NCBI RefSeq assembly: GCF_023631325.1
Contig: NZ_JALQDG010000031.1
Span: 186,001 to 250,000, forward strand
From: Caballeronia sp. INDeC2
Lineage (GTDB): Bacteria; Pseudomonadota; Gammaproteobacteria; Burkholderiales; Burkholderiaceae
Direction: 5' to 3'
DNA: 64,000 nt
Positions 1 to 8,829 of this stretch are shown here, piece after piece. Position 1 is the stretch's first letter. Every line of letters begins with the position of its first letter. The translations under genes and the position numbers were made by a program. The notes below the pieces were generated by a model, which worked only from the letters and a program-made list of their open reading frames with translations, ran no database searches and was not told where the DNA came from.

Positions 1-652
1 CGTTCGTCCGGTGTGGATGATCGTGTCGGCGCATTCGCTCGCGAGCCGCGCGTTCGCGCAGGAAATCGACGCGCTCGCGCAAGCCGCGGGCGGCGCGGTG
101 AACGTGATCCGCGTGCTGAGCGACACGAACGGCGCGCAGCTCGGGCGCGATTTCGATGCATCGGGGCGCATAGACATCGACCTGCTGACGAGCCGCCTGC
201 CCTTCAACGACTACGACTTCTATCTGTGCGGCCCGGGCGCGTTCATGCAATCGATCTACGACGGCCTGCGCGCGCTGAATGTCTCTGACGGACGCATTCA
301 CGCGGAGGCGTTCGGTCCGTCGGCGCTCAAGCGCACGGCGGATCGCGGCGCCGACGTAAAGCCGATGCGCCCGGCCGCGACCGAGCCGGTGAAGATCGAA
401 TTCGTCAGGTCGGGCACGAGCGCGCAGTGGAAGCCCGGCAGCGGCACCTTGCTGGAACTCGCGGAAGCGAGCGGCCTGTCGCCGGAATTCAACTGCCGGG
501 GCGGCACGTGCGGCACATGCAGAACGCCCATCGTGCAAGGCGCGGTGTCGTATGAAAGCGAGCCGGCTTTCCATGTCGGCGACGACGAAGCTTTGATCTG
601 CTGCGCGCTGCCCGCCGCGGATGACGGCGGCAAGCTCGAACTCGAACTTTGA
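1..652 (+). CDS. C-terminal part of a flavin/2Fe-2S electron-transfer reductase (5' end outside window)
   Basis: The reading frame is already open at the left edge, so the N-terminal part lies outside the window. What remains is the NAD(P)-binding half of a ferredoxin-reductase module, with the motif YLCGPGAFM near the middle, followed by a plant-type 2Fe-2S ferredoxin domain at the C-terminus (CRGGTCGTC plus a later Cys in the ICCALP segment). Proteins of this layout pass electrons from NAD(P)H through flavin to a 2Fe-2S cluster. They are found either alone or fused behind a pyridoxamine-phosphate-oxidase-like domain, which cannot be checked here. The partner oxygenase or substrate cannot be told from this fragment. 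The next gene is a LysR regulator on the same strand. Confidence 0.85.
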   Translation, partial: VRPVWMIVSAHSLASRAFAQEIDALAQAAGGAVNVIRVLSDTNGAQLGRDFDASGRIDIDLLTSRLPFNDYDFYLCGPGAFMQSIYDGLRALNVSDGRIHAEAFGPSALKRTADRGADVKPMRPAATEPVKIEFVRSGTSAQWKPGSGTLLELAEASGLSPEFNCRGGTCGTCRTPIVQGAVSYESEPAFHVGDDEALICCALPAADDGGKLELEL

Positions 653-741
653 TCGAATCGTAAAGCGGTCGTGGATTGTGCCTCGCGCGCATATCCCCGA
701 GAATGCACGGCATCTCATGCTCGCATGGCTCGTGCTTTTCC

Positions 742-1641
742 ATGGACCGTTTACAGGCAATGACGACCTTCGTCACGGTGGTCGAGACCGGTGGCTTCGC
801 ATCGGCGGCGCGCAAGCTCGATGTCTCGCCGTCTGTAGTGAGCCGTGTCGTGACGGAGCTGGAGGAGCATCTCGGCGTGCGCCTGCTCACGCGCACGACG
901 CGCGTCGTGCGTCTCACCGATGCAGGCAGCGGCTATTTCGAGGATTGCCGGCGCATCATCGGCGAGATCGATACCGCCGAGCTTTCCGCGACCGGCACGC
1001 ATTCGTCGCCGCGCGGCCTGCTCTCCATCACCGCGCCGGTGATGTTCGGCCGGCTGCACGTCACGCCGATCGTGCTCGACTATCTGCGCCGTTATCCCGA
1101 AGCCGATGCGAGCTGCTGGTTCGTCGACCGTGTGGTGAATCTCGTCGACGAGGGCATCGACGTGGCAGTGCGTATCGCGCAATTGCCGGATTCGTCGTTG
1201 CAGGCGATCAACGTCGGGCGCGTTCGGCGCGTGCTGTGCGCATCGCCCGGCTATCTCGCCGCGCACGGCACGCCGCGTCATCCCGACGATCTCGCGGGCC
1301 ACGTGATCATCGCGTCGACGGGCTCGTCGTCGCCGCCGGAATGGCGTCTGCACGACGGCGAGCGGCAGCTGGTCGTGCGCGCGCATCCGCGTTTCACGAC
1401 GACCACGAACGATTCCGCGATCGCCGCCGCGCTCGCGGATTTCGGCATCGCGCGGCTCCTGTCGTATCAGGTCGCGCAGCATGTGGCCGAAGGGCGTCTC
1501 GCGATCGTGCTGCCCGAATTCGAGCCGCCGCCCTTGCCGATCCATCTCGTGCATCGCGAAGGACGCCACGTCACGCAGAAGGTCCGCGCGTTCCTCGACC
1601 TCGCCGTGACGAAGCTGCGCGCGGACGAATCGTTGCGCTGA
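742..1641 (+). CDS. LysR-family transcriptional regulator
   Basis: A 299-residue protein of usual LysR length. The N-terminal winged helix-turn-helix (about residues 5-65, with FASAARKLDVSPSVVSR as recognition region) is followed by a periplasmic-binding-protein-like effector domain. The start at MDRLQAM is chosen because LysR proteins normally begin a few residues before this helix; the frame is open further upstream to 676 without looking conserved, and no strong ribosome site was seen. It belongs by eye to the CrgA/DmlR-like group. Target and inducer are unknown. It reads in the same direction as the reductase before it and zwf after it, with a 176-bp gap to zwf, so control of zwf is possible but not shown. 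Confidence 0.9.
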   Translation: MDRLQAMTTFVTVVETGGFASAARKLDVSPSVVSRVVTELEEHLGVRLLTRTTRVVRLTDAGSGYFEDCRRIIGEIDTAELSATGTHSSPRGLLSITAPVMFGRLHVTPIVLDYLRRYPEADASCWFVDRVVNLVDEGIDVAVRIAQLPDSSLQAINVGRVRRVLCASPGYLAAHGTPRHPDDLAGHVIIASTGSSSPPEWRLHDGERQLVVRAHPRFTTTTNDSAIAAALADFGIARLLSYQVAQHVAEGRLAIVLPEFEPPPLPIHLVHREGRHVTQKVRAFLDLAVTKLRADESLR

Positions 1642-1817
1642 AACGCGCTAAACATGTGCGCCGGCAGATGACATTTCGTCCATCGCCCGGCGAATCGAAC
1701 GTCCGTTAGCACGACTGCCGTGCAAAGTACCGGCAAAACATGCAACATAGCTGTCTCGAACGATCGCACCGATCGGCGCGCTTTCGGCTTTCCCGAACCT
1801 TTACCGGCTCACGCACC

Positions 1818-3293
1818 ATGACGAATCCAACTTCTCCCTCGAATGAACGCCCGCTCGACATGATCATCTTCGGCGGCGGCGGAGACCTGGCGGCGCGCAA
1901 GCTGCTGCCGGCGCTCTACATGGCGCACATGCATTGCAACCTGCCCGCCGACACGCGCATTCTCGCGATCGGCCGCAAGGACTGGACGCGCGAGGATTAC
2001 CTCAAGAATTTCATGGAAGAACAGGCGCGTCCGTTCATCGACGCGAAGGCGTTCGATGCCCAGTCGTGGGACAAATTCCTCGCGCTCTTCGACTACGTGC
2101 GCGTCGACATCGAGAATCCCGGCGATTTCGAGCGTCTCGCGCAGGCCGTGCGCCCCGACTCGCAGCGCGTGCTTTATCTTTCGACGTCGCCCGAGCTTTT
2201 CGTGACCATCTGCGAGAACCTCGACAGCGCCGGAATCATCGACGATCACGCGCGCGTCGTGCTGGAAAAGCCGCTCGGACACGATCTCGCGTCCGCGCGC
2301 GCGATCAACGATGCCGTCGGCAAGCACTTCAAGGAAGAGCAGATTTATCGCATCGACCATTATCTCGGCAAGGAAACCGTGCAGAACCTGATGGTGCTGC
2401 GCTTCGGCAATGCGATCTTCGGGCCGCTGTGGCAGGCGCCGTATATCAAGAGCGTGCAGATCACGGTGTCGGAGACGGTCGGCGTGGGCAGCCGCGCGGG
2501 CTTCTACGATCACACAGGCGCGTTGCGCGACATGGTGCAGAACCACTTGCTGCAACTGCTGTGCATCGTCGCGATGGAGCCGCCGGTGTCGCTCGATCCT
2601 GACGCCGTGCGCGACGAAAAACTGAAGGTGCTGAAATCGCTGCGGCCGATGACCGTAGCCGATATCGCGCGCGACACCGTGCGCGGCCAATACACGGCGG
2701 GCGCGGTCGGCGGCGAGGCGGTGAAAGGTTATCTCGAAGAGCAGAACGTGCCCGCCGACAGCCGCGCGGAGACGTTCGTCGCATTGCGCGCGCATATCAA
2801 CAACTGGCGCTGGGCGAATGTGCCGTTCTTCCTGCGCACCGGCAAGCGCATGCAGAATCGCCGCTCGGAGATCGTCATCGATTTCGCGGATCTGCCGTTC
2901 TCGATCATTCCGGATGGTCCGCGTCACTATGGCAACCGGCTGACGATCACGCTGCAGCCGGAAGAGTCGATCCAGTTGCAGATGCTGGCGAAGGAACCGG
3001 GCAGCGGCATGCACATGCAGCCGGTCACGCTCAACCTCGATCTGCAACAGGCCATGACGCAACGGCGCGCGGAGGCTTACGAGCGCTTGTTGATCGACGT
3101 GATTCGCGGCAGGCTCACGCACTTTATGCGTCGCGACGAACTGGAAGCCGCGTGGACGTGGGTCGAGCCGATTCTCAACGGCTGGAAGGAGCTGGGCGAC
3201 CGGCCGCGCGGGTACACGGCGGGGACGTTCGGACCGGCGGCGTCGAGTGCGTTGATGGCGCGGGAGAATCAGGCCTGGGCGGAAGAGGCTTGA
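1818..3293 (+). CDS. zwf: Glucose-6-phosphate 1-dehydrogenase
   Basis: Catalyses NADP-dependent oxidation of glucose-6-phosphate to 6-phosphogluconolactone, the entry to the oxidative pentose-phosphate and Entner-Doudoroff routes, in the cytosol. The protein has 491 residues, the normal length. The N-terminal nucleotide-binding loop reads GGGGDLAARK (residues 19-28, a variant of the usual GASGDLA) and the active-site signature RIDHYLGKE lies at about residues 178-186. The start at MTNPTSP is preferred over in-frame starts up to 78 bp earlier because it directly precedes the conserved fold. It stands alone, without edd, pgl or a hexose regulator next to it, so it is likely an extra zwf copy on a secondary replicon. 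Confidence 0.96.
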   Translation: MTNPTSPSNERPLDMIIFGGGGDLAARKLLPALYMAHMHCNLPADTRILAIGRKDWTREDYLKNFMEEQARPFIDAKAFDAQSWDKFLALFDYVRVDIENPGDFERLAQAVRPDSQRVLYLSTSPELFVTICENLDSAGIIDDHARVVLEKPLGHDLASARAINDAVGKHFKEEQIYRIDHYLGKETVQNLMVLRFGNAIFGPLWQAPYIKSVQITVSETVGVGSRAGFYDHTGALRDMVQNHLLQLLCIVAMEPPVSLDPDAVRDEKLKVLKSLRPMTVADIARDTVRGQYTAGAVGGEAVKGYLEEQNVPADSRAETFVALRAHINNWRWANVPFFLRTGKRMQNRRSEIVIDFADLPFSIIPDGPRHYGNRLTITLQPEESIQLQMLAKEPGSGMHMQPVTLNLDLQQAMTQRRAEAYERLLIDVIRGRLTHFMRRDELEAAWTWVEPILNGWKELGDRPRGYTAGTFGPAASSALMARENQAWAEEA

Positions 3294-3300
3294 GTCATTG

Positions 3301-3333
3301 CGCGATGCGGTGGTGTTCGTTCACCGCATCGCG
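3301..3333. terminator. Hairpin between convergent zwf and FUSC genes
   Basis: A perfect 12-bp stem (CGCGATGCGGTG with its complement) around a 9-base loop, placed where zwf and the opposing FUSC gene meet. There is no T-run on either side, so this is a terminator-like structure rather than a textbook intrinsic terminator. It overlaps the last codons of the FUSC gene. Confidence 0.45.
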
Positions 3334-4613
3334 ACGCGCGATGTCCGCTTCGCGGCCCACGCCGCCCCTGCGGCCATCACCGCCGACAACACCACGATCC
3401 CGCCCAGAATCCCCACGAGCCTCATCAGCGCCGGCATCGGGTCCGACGACCAATGATGGTCCTGCACGAACACCATGATGAACGCGATGCCGAACTGCCG
3501 CCCGACATAGCTCGCGCCCTGCGAGCCAGTCTGCACGTGACAGCCGATCCACACGCCCGCGCACAGCGCGACCATGCAGGCGAACGCGTTATCGCCCAAT
3601 AGCGGCAGCAGCGCGAGACTCACCGCGCCCGCGAGCAGGCAGCCGATGAAGCGCTGGATCATGCGCTCGGCGATCGGCTTGCGCGTCGGCTTGCCGAGCG
3701 CCGATGCGGGCAGGATCAGCACGGCGACCGCCGTCACCATCGCCTGCGCGAAGCCGGACAGATCCCACGTGTAGGCGAGCGATGCCAGGATCATCACCGA
3801 CCACGCGCCCTGCCACGCGAGGCGCTTGCGCATCGCGAGCGCGATCTGCTCGGCGCGGGCGACGTGCGTCGCGTCGAGCGCCTGCACGGCCTGGGCCGCA
3901 TCGGACGGAATGACGGTGACGGCTTGCGCGTTGACGCCATCGACGCGATCCACCGTGGATGCCGCCTGCGCGCGCGGCACCGGCGGCGCGCCCCGCGACT
4001 TGCGATAGTGCTGCACGCCCGCATGAAAGAGCGCCGACACGGCCACGCACGCCACCGTCCCGACGACGACTTCCGCGACCCGCAGCAGCGCGAACGACGC
4101 CGTCGCCGCCGCCGATACGAGCCGATGCGCCTCGAACGTCACCATCAGCGACGTCACCGCGCCCAGCACCCACGCGTAGCCCGCATCCGACACGAGCGCG
4201 CGATACACCGACACGCCCACGATCACGCCGAGCAGCGGCACGAAGAGCCAAGGCACGTCGCCGACCGTCGCGCCCGCCACCGCGCCGATGATCGCGCCCG
4301 CGACCGTGCCGACCACGCGGTGCACGCCGCGCTGCGCGCACGCGGAGAATTTCGACTGCATCACCGCAAAGCCGCTGATCGCCGCCCACCAGATGTTGCT
4401 TAAGTGGAACGCATAGGCGAGCGCCACCGCGAGCCCGACGGACAGCATCGCCTGCGTGGCGAAGAGCGCGCGCGCGGGCGTCGGTCTGATCGCGATGAGT
4501 TCGCGTCCGAGCGCGGCGAATGCGTCGCGCACCATGTGGACGTACGCAGCCACGGCTTCGGCGCTTTCGGGCGGAATCGGGCGGGCGCTGCGGGAAGAAT
4601 CGTCGGTCGGCAT
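3321..4613 (-). CDS. FUSC-family membrane transporter (aromatic acid exporter-like)
   Basis: A 430-residue integral membrane protein with two blocks of hydrophobic helices: one near the N-terminus (about residues 45-180) and one at the C-terminus (about 275-410), separated by a hydrophilic stretch. This duplicated layout, with the AISGFAVMQSKFSACAQRGVHRVVGT segment, is typical of FUSC/YccS-type proteins, some of which export aromatic acids such as p-hydroxybenzoate. The start at MPTDDSS is a choice; the frame stays open to 4694 (MPHRVRF). It is convergent with zwf and may be co-transcribed with the two membrane-protein genes upstream (4700-5857), although the substrate cannot be inferred. Confidence 0.8.
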   Translation of the reverse strand: MPTDDSSRSARPIPPESAEAVAAYVHMVRDAFAALGRELIAIRPTPARALFATQAMLSVGLAVALAYAFHLSNIWWAAISGFAVMQSKFSACAQRGVHRVVGTVAGAIIGAVAGATVGDVPWLFVPLLGVIVGVSVYRALVSDAGYAWVLGAVTSLMVTFEAHRLVSAAATASFALLRVAEVVVGTVACVAVSALFHAGVQHYRKSRGAPPVPRAQAASTVDRVDGVNAQAVTVIPSDAAQAVQALDATHVARAEQIALAMRKRLAWQGAWSVMILASLAYTWDLSGFAQAMVTAVAVLILPASALGKPTRKPIAERMIQRFIGCLLAGAVSLALLPLLGDNAFACMVALCAGVWIGCHVQTGSQGASYVGRQFGIAFIMVFVQDHHWSSDPMPALMRLVGILGGIVVLSAVMAAGAAWAAKRTSRVAMR

Positions 4614-4699
4614 CGTTGTGGCGATCAGGGCGTCTGGTTCGAGCGTAGCCGCCGATCGTCCAGATGCAAAGCCGAACCGCACGCGATGCGGCAAATCCG

Positions 4700-5215
4700 C
4701 TACACGAGCTGCGAGAGGGCAAACGCCGTGATGAGGTTGTGGAACGCATGCACGGCCGTCACGACCCAGAACGGCGAGCCGCGCTTTTCCTGCTCGACGA
4801 CGAATACCGTCGCAAGCACGAGGCCGCCCGCCGCCGCGCGCACCATGTACGGCACGCTATACGTGTGCGCGAGCCCGAACGCGATGGCCGACACCGACAC
4901 CGCCCACGCAATGCGCCAGCGCAGCTTGCGCCGCACGAAAACGATGATCGCCCACTGAAAAACGAACGTTTCGATGGGCGGCATGATCGCACACGCGACG
5001 ATCAGCGCCGCGACGAACCCGATGCCCTGTAACGGGAGATGCGGACCGCCGACCGGGACATCGGGCGCGATCAGCATCACGAGTCCCATCGCGACGATAT
5101 TCGCCGCATAGCCCGCGATGACGGCGACGACGATCAGCACGGGCGTCGGCAGACGCGTCAGAAACGCAAACGCCGATTCGGCCGAAAGCAACGATGCGCG
5201 CGCGAGCCGGTTCAT
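4700..5215 (-). CDS. CPBP-family intramembrane protease-like protein with altered first motif
   Basis: A 171-residue membrane protein with about five hydrophobic segments. Two of the CPBP (Abi/Rce1-type glutamic protease) motifs are present: FGLAH for FxxxH and HAFHN for HxxxN. The first motif, normally EExxxR, reads ETFVFQ, so the first Glu is kept but the second Glu and the Arg are replaced. It may therefore have low or altered proteolytic activity. Family members process or bind membrane proteins and have been linked to immunity to peptide toxins, but nothing nearby identifies a substrate. It starts 4 bp after the LysE gene stop and likely shares its transcript. Confidence 0.7.
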   Translation of the reverse strand: MNRLARASLLSAESAFAFLTRLPTPVLIVVAVIAGYAANIVAMGLVMLIAPDVPVGGPHLPLQGIGFVAALIVACAIMPPIETFVFQWAIIVFVRRKLRWRIAWAVSVSAIAFGLAHTYSVPYMVRAAAGGLVLATVFVVEQEKRGSPFWVVTAVHAFHNLITAFALSQLV

Positions 5216-5218
5216 GCG

Positions 5219-5857
5219 TCACACGCGCGAAGTCAGCAGGCGAATGCCCGCCGCGCCGAACACGAGCGCGAGGCACGCATCGAGGCCGCGCTGGACGCGC
5301 GTGTAGAGGCGCCGCGCGGACGCCATCGAGAAGAGCGCGGCATATCCGCCGAACACGCACACGCCGATGCACAGACACCCCGCGACGACCACGAGCATAT
5401 GTCCCGGCCCTTCGCCCGCCGACGAGCCGAGCGCCGCCACCGACATCCACACGAGAATCGCCTTCGGGTTGGTGAGATGCAGGAGCGCGCCGCGCGCATA
5501 AAGCCTGCGCCCGCTTTGCCCCCGCGCATCCGCCGATGATTGCCGCAGCGGAGGCTTCAGCGCGGCGCGCCCCGATTTGAATGCGAGCCACAGCAGGTAC
5601 AACCCGCCGCAAATTTTCACGCCGACGAGAAAGCCCGAGTACGCAGTGAGCGCGGCGGAGAGGCCGAGCGCCGCGAGCATCGCCCAGAAGAACGAGCCGG
5701 ACATGACGCCCGCCGCGAACGCGAATGCCGCGCGCCTGCCCGACGTGCTCGCGATCGACATGATCGCGAGATTGCTCGGCCCGGGACTCGCCGTCCCGAC
5801 GAAATACGCCGAATACGCGATGAGCAAATTTGCGCTGAGCAAGGCGTGGCCGTTCAT
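5219..5857 (-). CDS. LysE-family amino-acid exporter
   Basis: A 212-residue polytopic inner-membrane protein. It carries the LysE/RhtB signature near the N-terminus (ASPGPSNLAIMS) and the conserved NPKAILVWMS segment in the second half, with six hydrophobic stretches. Family members export amino acids or homoserine lactone-like compounds. The start at MNGHALL is preferred because the conserved hydrophobic segment begins about ten residues later; the frame is open upstream to 6037 but without family features. The CPBP gene follows after 3 bp. Substrate not predictable from sequence. Confidence 0.88.
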   Translation of the reverse strand: MNGHALLSANLLIAYSAYFVGTASPGPSNLAIMSIASTSGRRAAFAFAAGVMSGSFFWAMLAALGLSAALTAYSGFLVGVKICGGLYLLWLAFKSGRAALKPPLRQSSADARGQSGRRLYARGALLHLTNPKAILVWMSVAALGSSAGEGPGHMLVVVAGCLCIGVCVFGGYAALFSMASARRLYTRVQRGLDACLALVFGAAGIRLLTSRV

Positions 5858-6035
5858 GGCGGTCGTGTCTCCGTTTCGATTCTCGATATTTGACCGGAGA
5901 AACGCGCGCGCGTCCATGAACGCCTGGCGTTCGCGCGGGCAGGCCAGTTCCTTGCGGATGCATGCGGTGCTATCTTTGAAGGCGCGCAACGAGCCTCGTA
6001 TCTCCATCGGATGCACCCTCACACAAGGACACATC

Positions 6036-6638
6036 ATGGCGAAAGTTCTGGTTCTCTACTATTCGATGTACGGCCACGTCGAAACGATGGCGCAGGCAAT
6101 AGCCGAAGGCGCGCGTGGCGTCGCCGGCGCGGAGGTCACGTTGAAGCGCGTGCCCGAAACGATTCCCGCCGATCAGGCCGCGAAGATCGGCGTGAAGCTC
6201 GATCAGCAGGCGAGCGTCGCGACCGTCGACGAACTCGCGGATTACGACGCGATCATCTTCGGCACGCCGACGCGCTTCGGCAACATGGCCGGCCAGATGC
6301 GCACCTTTCTCGATCAGACCGGCGGGTTGTGGGGCAAAGGCGCGCTCATCGGCAAGATCGGCAGCGTGTTTTCGTCGACGGCTTCGCAGCACGGCGGGCA
6401 GGAAACCACGATCACGTCGTTTCATAGCACGCTGCTGCATCACGGCATGGTGATCGTCGGCGTGCCGTATGCATGCGCCGGGCTCACGAATATGAGCGAG
6501 ATTTCAGGCGGTACGCCCTACGGCGCGACCACGATGGCATCCGCCGACGGCAGCCGCCAGCCTACGCAGAACGAACTCGATATCGCGCGCTATCAAGGAA
6601 AGCATGTCGCCGAACTGGCGACGAAGCTCGCGGGATAG
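6036..6638 (+). CDS. wrbA: NAD(P)H:quinone oxidoreductase WrbA
   Basis: A 200-residue flavodoxin-like protein that reduces quinones by two electrons, protecting against semiquinone radicals. The FMN-phosphate loop YYSMYGHVETMA lies at residues 7-18, followed by the family segments FGTPTRFGNMAGQMRTFLDQT and TASQHGGQETT. The start is well supported by an AAGGA ribosome site 7 bp upstream. It is divergent from the LysE gene; the 178-bp gap holds both promoters. Confidence 0.95.
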   Translation: MAKVLVLYYSMYGHVETMAQAIAEGARGVAGAEVTLKRVPETIPADQAAKIGVKLDQQASVATVDELADYDAIIFGTPTRFGNMAGQMRTFLDQTGGLWGKGALIGKIGSVFSSTASQHGGQETTITSFHSTLLHHGMVIVGVPYACAGLTNMSEISGGTPYGATTMASADGSRQPTQNELDIARYQGKHVAELATKLAG

Positions 6639-6652
6639 CATCGACGCCGCGT

Positions 6653-8269
6653 TCAGGCTTCGACGTCGAGCTTCACTTCGTAGAGCGGCTTGCCGTTCAG
6701 ATCGTGCAGCGAGACGGTCATCGCGCGGCTCGCGGGATCGATCTTCGCGCGGCCATAGAACTGTTGCAACGACGCGGGGGAGCGATTCTGCGGGTTGTCG
6801 TTCGGCACGCTCACGTAGCGCAGTTCCGGCCCGAACGTCGTGTCGAGATCGTTGGGTCCGAACGTGCCCGCGTTGATCGGCCCGCCGACGAATTCCCAGA
6901 ACGGCTTGAACTCGGTGAACTTCGCGCGCGACGGATCGTAATGCGTGGCCTGTGCGTAGTGCACGTCCGCCGTGATCCACACGACGTTCCTGATGTCTTC
7001 CTGCTTGATGAAGCGCAGGATCTCCGCGAGCTCCAGTTCGCGTCCGAGCGGCGCGCCGTTGTCCGCATTGGCCCATGCCTCGAACGTGCCCTTCGGCACG
7101 TCGGGATTGGCATCGGGCACGACGAGCGAGATCGGCATGTCGCTCGCGATCACCTTCCACGTCGCGCGCGACGCCTTCAACGATGCCTTCAGCCACGCCG
7201 TCTGCTGCGAGCCGAGAAAGGCCGAATCGGCATCGAGACGCATCTGCCGGTTCGGCGAGTTCGCGCCGCGATACGAACGCTCGTCGAGCATGAAGACATC
7301 GAGCAGCGGACCGAACTGAAAACCGCGATACACCTGCTCCGGATCGAGCTGATCGATGCGATACGGGTTGTATTCGAACATCGCCTGCTTCGCGCGCGCT
7401 TCGAGCAGGTTGATCGAGCGCGTCTGATAACGCTTCTCCGCGTCGCCTATTCGCTGGCCCGGATACCAGTTGTTGCGCACTTCGTGATCGTCCCATTGCA
7501 CGAGGAACGGCACTTCCGCGGCGAAGCGGCGCTTGTTCCTGTCGAGCTGGTTGTAGGCGAAAGCCGCGCGATAGTCGTCGAGCGTCTGCGCGACATGCGA
7601 CTTGCCTTCGGTGACGATGTTGGTCCACATCGTGCCGTCGGGCAGCTTCACTTCCGGCTCGATCACGCTGTCCGCGTAGATCTGATCGCCCTGATGGATG
7701 AAGAAGTCGGGCGCTTCGCGGCGCATCGCCTCATAGATGCGATAGCCGCCGAAGCGCTCGTTGATGCCCCAGCCCTGCCCCGCTTCATCGCCGGAGAAGA
7801 CGAAGGTGATCGGCTTGTTCGCATCGAGCGATGCCGTGCGCAAGCGTCCCGTCATCGGCTCGCTGTAGGCCTTGCCATCTACGAGATCCTGAAAGCGCAC
7901 CCGATAGAACACGTCTGCGCCCGGCGGCAGACCGGTCAGATCGACGCGTGCCGTGAAGTCGCTGCTGTCGAGCGCGGCCGGCCCGATGCGCCGCTGAAAC
8001 GTCTCGAAGCGCTCGCTCGTCGAATACTCGACGATCATGCGCGCCGGACGGTCCGAGCGGCTCCAGACGATGCCGCTCGTCGCCGTGACATCGCCGCTCA
8101 TCACGCCGCCGGGTAGTTGCGGACGCAACTTGTCGGCGGTGACGACGGCGGGGGCGACGCCTTGCGCGAGGGCATCGGCGAGACCCGCGCCCGTGAGCGC
8201 GAGCCCCGTGCCGGAAACGAGACCCTTCAGCAAGGTGCGTCGGGACGGCTTGACGATGCGATCCGGCAT
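6653..8269 (-). CDS. phoD: PhoD-like alkaline phosphatase/phosphodiesterase, Tat-exported
   Basis: A 538-residue secreted metallophosphoesterase. The N-terminus has a twin-arginine signal (SRRTLLKG at residues 9-16, then a hydrophobic stretch ending ALAQG). A PhoD N-terminal domain (about 45-150) precedes the catalytic domain, whose metal ligands appear in FVFSGD (156-161), HQGDQIYAD (192-200), WDDHE (259-263) and WITADVHYAQ. Members of this family cleave phosphate mono- and diesters in the periplasm, usually with calcium and iron. The gene overlaps the end of the universal stress protein gene by 43 bp, so the two are probably translated from one message. It converges on wrbA with only 14 bp between stops. 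Confidence 0.92.
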   Translation of the reverse strand: MPDRIVKPSRRTLLKGLVSGTGLALTGAGLADALAQGVAPAVVTADKLRPQLPGGVMSGDVTATSGIVWSRSDRPARMIVEYSTSERFETFQRRIGPAALDSSDFTARVDLTGLPPGADVFYRVRFQDLVDGKAYSEPMTGRLRTASLDANKPITFVFSGDEAGQGWGINERFGGYRIYEAMRREAPDFFIHQGDQIYADSVIEPEVKLPDGTMWTNIVTEGKSHVAQTLDDYRAAFAYNQLDRNKRRFAAEVPFLVQWDDHEVRNNWYPGQRIGDAEKRYQTRSINLLEARAKQAMFEYNPYRIDQLDPEQVYRGFQFGPLLDVFMLDERSYRGANSPNRQMRLDADSAFLGSQQTAWLKASLKASRATWKVIASDMPISLVVPDANPDVPKGTFEAWANADNGAPLGRELELAEILRFIKQEDIRNVVWITADVHYAQATHYDPSRAKFTEFKPFWEFVGGPINAGTFGPNDLDTTFGPELRYVSVPNDNPQNRSPASLQQFYGRAKIDPASRAMTVSLHDLNGKPLYEVKLDVEA

Positions 8270-8814
8270 GGCGAACTTCCTCTCGAACTGTATGGTGAAG
8301 TGACGCGCTGCGTCGAATCGACGATGGTAAAGCGTAACGGTGTCGCTTTTGTTTCAACGGGCGCTTCATTGCCCGCATGATTCGATGCGATGAGCACGCG
8401 ACGATTGCTATGACGGCTCACCGCATCCGACACGCTATCTTCCCAGAAGCGCCAGTTCGTGGCCTTCGTGCGGCCGATCACGATGAGGTCCGCATCGAAC
8501 TCGCGCGCCGCATGCGCGATTACGCGCGCGAGCGTCGTGCCGCCTGGCAGGTCTATCGTCACGCACACGCCGTTGATGCTCGACGCGCGTATCGCCTGAA
8601 GCGTGCGCTTCTCGACTTCGCGCGCGAGTTCGTCGACATGCGCGAGCGCCGCGCCGAAGTCGTACTGCGCGGACGATATCGCCCAGAAAGGCATACGGTC
8701 CACCACATGAAGCGCCGTGAGGCGCGCATTGCATTCGCGAGCCCGCGCGATGCCGAGCGCGAGCGCTGCGTGGCTGTTATCCGGACCCACTGCGACGAGA
8801 ATGTGCTGTTGCAT
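8227..8814 (-). CDS. Universal stress protein (UspA family) with C-terminal extension
   Basis: A 195-residue protein. The first about 150 residues match the UspA fold: hydrophobic first strand ILVAVGPDNSHAALAL, and a degenerate nucleotide-binding segment around IGRTKATNW in place of the usual G2xG9xG(S/T) loop. UspA proteins are normally about 140-150 residues, so the last about 45 residues are an extension rich in Ser, Pro and Arg that reads into the start of phoD; it may be a by-product of the overlap. The TerB-like gene lies 15 bp upstream on the same strand, so the three genes form a likely stress operon. Confidence 0.8.
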   Translation of the reverse strand: MQQHILVAVGPDNSHAALALGIARARECNARLTALHVVDRMPFWAISSAQYDFGAALAHVDELAREVEKRTLQAIRASSINGVCVTIDLPGGTTLARVIAHAAREFDADLIVIGRTKATNWRFWEDSVSDAVSRHSNRRVLIASNHAGNEAPVETKATPLRFTIVDSTQRVTSPYSSRGSSPCRIASSSRPDAPC

Positions 8815-8829
8815 GATGTCGTCTCCGAT

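Noticed and set aside
5469..5483. GGTGAGATGCAGGAG in the LysE gene as another iteron
   Set aside because: The central spacer is too short and the TTT core is missing; the match is limited to the ends and is explained by coding sequence.
6473..8116. A 547-codon open frame on the plus strand opposite the PhoD-like gene
   Set aside because: It is the antisense shadow of a GC-rich gene: its composition is Arg/His/Ala-rich, it has no known motifs, and the minus-strand frame shows clear PhoD motifs and a Tat signal.
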